A stretch of DNA of 64,000 nucleotides from the NCBI RefSeq assembly GCF_036621415.1, contig NZ_CP030941.1, positions 1,796,001 through 1,860,000 on the forward strand, in the 5' to 3' direction. Position 1 is the first letter of the stretch. Each line of letters starts with the position of its first letter. The stretch comes from Nitratireductor thuwali. GTDB lineage: Bacteria; Pseudomonadota; Alphaproteobacteria; Rhizobiales; Rhizobiaceae. The notes below the pieces were generated by a model. The model was not told where the DNA came from. It did no database searches and saw only the letters and a program-made list of their open reading frames with translations. Both the position numbers and the translations under genes were made by a program. This document shows, one piece after another, positions 60,673 to 64,000 of this stretch.

Positions 60673-61491
60673 ATGAGCATGCCAAGCACCGCCCCAGGGG
60701 CCGCCCCACGAACCGCCCCACGAACCGCCATCGTCACCGGCTCCACCTCCGGCATCGGGCTGGGCATCGCGCGGGCATTGGCCGCCACCGGCTGCAATGT
60801 CGTCCTGAACTCCTATACCGACAGCGCCGAGGACCACGATCTGGCGGCGGCGCTGGCGGCCGAGCATGGGATCCAGGCGGCGTATATCGCGGCCGACATG
60901 GCCAAGGCCGCGAACTGCCGGGAGCTCGTGCAAAAAGCCTGTGCGCGGTTCGGCGGTCTCGATATCCTGATCAATAATGCGGGAATCCAGCACGTCGCGG
61001 CGGTTGAGGATCTTCCGCCGGAAAAATGGGATGCGATCCTGGCCATCAATCTCTCCTCCGCCTTTCACACCACCGCCGCCGCCATCCCGCACATGAAGAA
61101 GAAGGGCGCCGGGCGCATCGTCAACATCGCCTCGGCCCATGGCCTGCGCGCCTCGCCCTTCAAATCCGCCTATGTAGCGGCCAAGCACGGCGTGGTCGGC
61201 CTCACCAAGACGGTGGCGCTGGAGCTGGCCGAGCACGGTATCACCTGCAACGCGATCTGCCCCGGCTATGTCCTTACGCCGCTGGTGGAAGCGCAGATAC
61301 CCGACCAGATGAAGGCCCACGGCATGGACCGCGACAAGGTGGTGCGCGAGGTGATGCTGGCCAAGCAGCCGACGCGCGAATTCGCGACGGTCGGCCAGAT
61401 TGGGGAGACGGCCGCCTTTCTATGCTCGCCCGCGGCCGCTCAGATTACCGGGACTACGATCTCCGTCGACGGCGGATGGACCGCGCAATAG
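60673..61491 (+). CDS. bdhA: 3-hydroxybutyrate dehydrogenase
   Basis: NAD-dependent interconversion of (R)-3-hydroxybutyrate and acetoacetate, used when PHB is broken down. 272-residue SDR: VTGSTSGIGLGIARAL, LINNAGIQHV, active site KSAYVAAKHGVVGLTKTVAL (Tyr and Lys), NAICPGYVLTPLVEAQI and the C-terminal TTISVDGGWTAQ. The strong match to BdhA and the PHB genes in this window support the role. The first 15 residues form a short repeated PRTAPRTA start; a shorter start cannot be excluded. Confidence 0.92.
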   Translation: MSMPSTAPGAAPRTAPRTAIVTGSTSGIGLGIARALAATGCNVVLNSYTDSAEDHDLAAALAAEHGIQAAYIAADMAKAANCRELVQKACARFGGLDILINNAGIQHVAAVEDLPPEKWDAILAINLSSAFHTTAAAIPHMKKKGAGRIVNIASAHGLRASPFKSAYVAAKHGVVGLTKTVALELAEHGITCNAICPGYVLTPLVEAQIPDQMKAHGMDRDKVVREVMLAKQPTREFATVGQIGETAAFLCSPAAAQITGTTISVDGGWTAQ

Positions 61492-61536
61492 AGCAATTCC
61501 AGGAAAAGTGGAAGCCGGTTTGCCGTCCGGACTTGG
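61489..61536. repeat. Rhizobiales-type dispersed repeat copy at the bdhA end
   Basis: Contains GAGCAATTCCAGGAAAAGTG and CCGGTTTGCCGTCCGGA, resembling a repeat (AGAGCAATTCCAGGAAAAGTGTGAAGCGGTTTTCCGTCCGGAATTGC) that I recall from many Rhizobiales intergenic regions. The repeat's first bases coincide with the bdhA stop codon. Identity with a family is from memory. Confidence 0.6.
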
Positions 61537-61618
61537 GTAGAATCAGCCAGTTAGATCAGCTCGGCGCTTCTGTGAAACGGTGAACCGATCCAGGGTGACC
61601 AACAGGAGCCGGCACCCA

Positions 61619-62239
61619 TCACAGCCTTGAAACGGCCAGGCAGATGAGGCGCACCATCCGGCCGGCGCCTTCCTCTCCAGCCTTGCCGCAGAGGCCGCGC
61701 AGGCGCATGCCTTCGAGCACGTCGAACAGCATGGCAGCCAGTTCGTCCGGCGGCATGTCCGCCGCCTCCAGGTCGGTCCCCCTCTGCGCAGCTTCCTCGG
61801 CGATCGCGCGCGCGAACAGGCGGACCAGGCGCTCGCGCCACTCAGCCACGATATCGGCGGCGATCCGGTTCTCGACATCAATGAGTTCCTGCCCATGCGG
61901 CGACGCGTCAACCATGCGCGTCAGGTGGAACAGCGCCTTGTCCAACGCCTTCATCAGGCGCTCGTCAAGCGTGCCACCTTCTTTGAGTGCCTCCTCGGCC
62001 TGAACGCAGGATTGCTCCAGCAGGGCGGCCCCGACGGCGCGGAAGATATCGGCTTTGTTGCGGAAGAGCAGATAAAGCGCCGGCCTGGATAGTTTCGCGG
62101 CGCGGGCGATATCATCCATCGTCGTGCGCGAGAAGCCGTAGGCAAGAAAGACCTCAAGGGCAGCATGCACGATGCGCGCCCGTCTCGGGTCCGTTACGCT
62201 TTCTTCTTCTTTTTGATTTTTTGTGTTCATGATCGGCAT
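61619..62239 (-). CDS. TetR-family regulator
   Basis: 206 residues. HTH region: RARIVHAALEVFLAYGFSRTTMDDIARAAKLSRPALYLLFRNKADIFRAVGAALL, followed by a long helical ligand-binding domain. It is divergent from an RND efflux adaptor gene, and the gap contains an inverted repeat (62249-62273) ten bases upstream of this start, so it most likely represses the pump and itself. Confidence 0.92.
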   Translation of the reverse strand: MPIMNTKNQKEEESVTDPRRARIVHAALEVFLAYGFSRTTMDDIARAAKLSRPALYLLFRNKADIFRAVGAALLEQSCVQAEEALKEGGTLDERLMKALDKALFHLTRMVDASPHGQELIDVENRIAADIVAEWRERLVRLFARAIAEEAAQRGTDLEAADMPPDELAAMLFDVLEGMRLRGLCGKAGEEGAGRMVRLICLAVSRL

Positions 62240-62248
62240 AAAGGGTTG

Positions 62249-62273
62249 TTGACAAAATGACGGAATTTGTCAA
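62249..62273. promoter_or_regulatory. inverted repeat, candidate TetR operator
   Basis: TTGACAAA (62249-62256), nine bases, TTTGTCAA (62266-62273): a perfect 8-bp dyad. The left arm contains TTGACA, so it can overlap a plus-strand -35 element. It lies ten bases from the TetR start codon, where self-repressing regulators bind. The rest of the 279-bp gap shows no other feature. Confidence 0.65.
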
Positions 62274-62518
62274 TGTGTCGCCGCCTGGAAATGCCGGTCG
62301 CTGGCATGGACAGGGAGGCGGAGCTTGCACACCTCGTGTCTCTTGACTCTAGGTTGTCAGGAGGTTTGACCTGTGCGTCTTTTTTGCAGCGCAGAAACGC
62401 GTTAGTAGTGTCGCCCGGCAGAAATGCGCTTATACGGCGAGTTTGAATCATCAGCCCGTCGACACCATATCGGGTCGGACTTGCCGCTTCGGCCAGGTCC
62501 AGCACACTGGAAATTGAT

Positions 62519-63658
62519 ATGCCCAAGGTTAAGTTCCACAAGATCGCAGCCGTGCTTGTGCTTGTTGCCACGGCCGCCTGGGTAGCCACCGGAGAGTTCT
62601 CCTCTGTCGGAAGCGCAAGCCAGGAGGCGGAAGCCCGGCGGGCGGAGGCCCCGCCAGAACGGCAGGTTGAGCTGAAAACTGTGCAGGTGGCCGCTCCGCC
62701 GCGCCTTCAGCATTCCCGCACGATTCATGTTTCAGGCCAGACCGCCGCCGACAAGCGGGCCGTGTTGGCTGCCCGTTCCGGCGGCGTGATCCAGGAACTT
62801 CTGGTTGAAAAGGGGGACCGGGTGGCTGCGGGCGACCTGATCCTTCGCCTGGAATCGGAAGGCAAGGAAGCAGCCGTCGAATCGGCGAAGCAGGCTCTCG
62901 CACAGCGCGAGGCCGAGGCCGAGGCCGCTGAGAGGCTGGCACAATCGGGCAACATCGCACGCCTTCAACTGGATAGCGCCCGCTCGGCCCTTGCCAGCGC
63001 CCGCTCGGCGCTCGAGGCTGCGCAGGCGGAGCTTGATCGGGTGACCGTGCGCGCGCCCTTCGCAGGGCTTATCGATTCCGTTCCGGTGGAACAGGGCGCT
63101 GCCATCATGCAGGGCGCCGAAGTCGCTACGCTGTTGAAGCTCGATCCAATCGTCGCAAAGGGCGAAGTGGGCGAGCGCGATCTCGGTACCGTCAACATCG
63201 GCGACAAGGCCGACGTCCGCCTCGTCAACGGCCAGACGCTCGAAGGCACGGTCCGCTACGTCAGCCGCGAAGCCTCGGCCCAGACACGCACCTACGCCGT
63301 GGAAGTCGCCATCCCCAATGCCGCCGGCGGGATTCCGGCAGGCATGACCGCGGAGATCGAAATCCGCGCCGAAACGGTCGAGACCGTTGCTCTGCCGCGT
63401 TCGGTGGTAACGCTCAATAAGGCCGGTGATTTGGGCGTCCGCACCGTCGACGCAGGCGATGAGGTCGCGTTTCATCCGATCGACATCGTGGACGATACGC
63501 CCAAGGCGCTTTACCTGGCCGGCATCCCCGCCGACGCCCGGGTGATCGTGGCCGGGCAGGATCTGGTCACCGATGGTGAAAAGGTAAATGCCGTTACAGC
63601 CGATGAAAGCCTGATCCGCGATCTCGCCGGATCGGTCGTGGGCAAAGCGGTACAATAG
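62519..63658 (+). CDS. RND efflux periplasmic adaptor (membrane fusion protein)
   Basis: 379 residues. A signal-anchor (HKIAAVLVLVATAAWVATG) leads to the lipoyl/barrel-sandwich fold: VLAARSGGVIQELLVEKGDRVAAGDLILRLE, then a coiled-coil hairpin (KQALAQREAEAEAAERLAQSGNIARLQLDSARSALASARSAL), then VRAPFAGLIDSVPVEQGAAI and a C-terminal beta-barrel. It links the inner-membrane pump encoded next to an outer-membrane channel. It is likely repressed by the divergent TetR protein. Confidence 0.92.
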   Translation: MPKVKFHKIAAVLVLVATAAWVATGEFSSVGSASQEAEARRAEAPPERQVELKTVQVAAPPRLQHSRTIHVSGQTAADKRAVLAARSGGVIQELLVEKGDRVAAGDLILRLESEGKEAAVESAKQALAQREAEAEAAERLAQSGNIARLQLDSARSALASARSALEAAQAELDRVTVRAPFAGLIDSVPVEQGAAIMQGAEVATLLKLDPIVAKGEVGERDLGTVNIGDKADVRLVNGQTLEGTVRYVSREASAQTRTYAVEVAIPNAAGGIPAGMTAEIEIRAETVETVALPRSVVTLNKAGDLGVRTVDAGDEVAFHPIDIVDDTPKALYLAGIPADARVIVAGQDLVTDGEKVNAVTADESLIRDLAGSVVGKAVQ

Positions 63659-63672
63659 GACCAGTCTGACCG

Positions 63673-64000
63673 ATGGATATCGTTCGCCTTGCCATCAAGA
63701 ACGCGCGGCTCACGCTCTCGATCCTGCTCTTCTTCGTGGTGGCCGGCGCGTTGGCCTATCAGAGCATCCCGAAGGAAGCCGAGCCGGATGTTCCGATACC
63801 GATCATCTATGTAAGCCTGAGCTATCAGGGCATTTCGCCGGAGGATTCCGAGCGCCTGCTCCTGCGGCCGGTCGAGACCGCGCTGAAGGGCTTGGAAGGC
63901 GTCAAGGAAATGCGTTCTTCCGCCTATGAGGGCGGCGGCTTCGTGCTGGTGGAGTTTCAGGCCGGCTACGATTTTTCCAACGCCATCGAAGATGTGCGGG
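63673..64000 (+). CDS. RND efflux pump permease (5' end only)
   Basis: The first 109 codons of a HAE1/AcrB-like pump run off the right edge. MDIVRLAIKNARLTLSILLFFVVAGALAYQSIPKEAEPDVPIPIIYVSLSYQGISPEDSERLLLRPVETALKGLEGVKEM is the typical N terminus: the first membrane span, then the periplasmic domain start. It begins 15 bp after the adaptor stop, in the same operon. The substrate cannot be read from sequence. Confidence 0.93.
   Translation, partial: MDIVRLAIKNARLTLSILLFFVVAGALAYQSIPKEAEPDVPIPIIYVSLSYQGISPEDSERLLLRPVETALKGLEGVKEMRSSAYEGGGFVLVEFQAGYDFSNAIEDVR

Overview
The window is GC-rich, gene-dense bacterial chromosome with the gene content of an alphaproteobacterium of the order Hyphomicrobiales (Rhizobiales), probably close to the Phyllobacteriaceae (Mesorhizobium/Nitratireductor/Aquamicrobium-like). 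The evidence is the mdh-sucCD-sucAB-lpd TCA cluster, an Omp19-type lipoprotein, an RpoH sigma factor, CarD, a 7Fe ferredoxin, the phaA-phaB/phaR pair, a MIC60-like gene after hemCD, and intergenic repeats that look like known Rhizobiales families. No rRNA, tRNA, CRISPR array, prophage or insertion sequence was seen. Most of the window is conserved core genome.

Layout. 1-2,009: haem genes hemC-hemD and the start of a mitofilin-like gene, minus strand. 2,160-5,635: tsaD, gpsA, a YciI-like protein, an EVE-domain protein and a methyltransferase, plus strand, with tight or overlapping junctions. 5,771-10,278: dapF-mtaB-ftsY-yciB, minus strand; ftsY carries a perfect hexanucleotide tract of about 56 copies encoding a (Glu-Pro)n tract. 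10,759-11,303: an Omp19-like lipoprotein gene broken by a one-base frameshift. 11,371-23,691: zapE, then mdh-sucC-cupin-sucD-sucA-sucB-(two extra genes)-lpd; SucB has two lipoyl domains. 23,764-29,709: minus-strand genes including a TraB/GumN protein, xerC, a DUF2066 protein, an ABC-F ATPase and thiN. 29,798-33,320: a TPP riboswitch followed by thiB-thiP-thiQ. 33,586-41,232: an M48 lipoprotein, then rpoH, carD, fdxA, an S4 protein and a large SUV3-like helicase. 41,233-41,911: a 679-bp gene-free region rich in GANTC sites, with a duplicated 21-nt motif. 41,912-44,747: PHB genes phaA-phaB with phaR divergent. 44,820-52,377: rpmF, a small protein, mtgA, ispA, a hybrid histidine kinase, a frameshifted GDPD gene and ispG.

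52,471-60,199 is the most accessory-like part. A minus-strand operon (binding protein, permease, fused permease-ATPase, ATPase, GntR/FadR regulator) is divergent from an M20-family amidohydrolase, with a perfect 16-bp palindrome between them. This looks like a self-contained uptake and hydrolysis module for an N-substituted amino acid or small peptide. 60,296-64,000 holds a small DUF883-like membrane protein, a 3-hydroxybutyrate dehydrogenase (which links to the PHB genes), and a TetR regulator divergent from an RND efflux adaptor and pump that runs off the end.

Two genes (omp19-like and GDPD) each appear to lack exactly one base. They may be real pseudogenes or sequencing errors; the sequence alone cannot decide.
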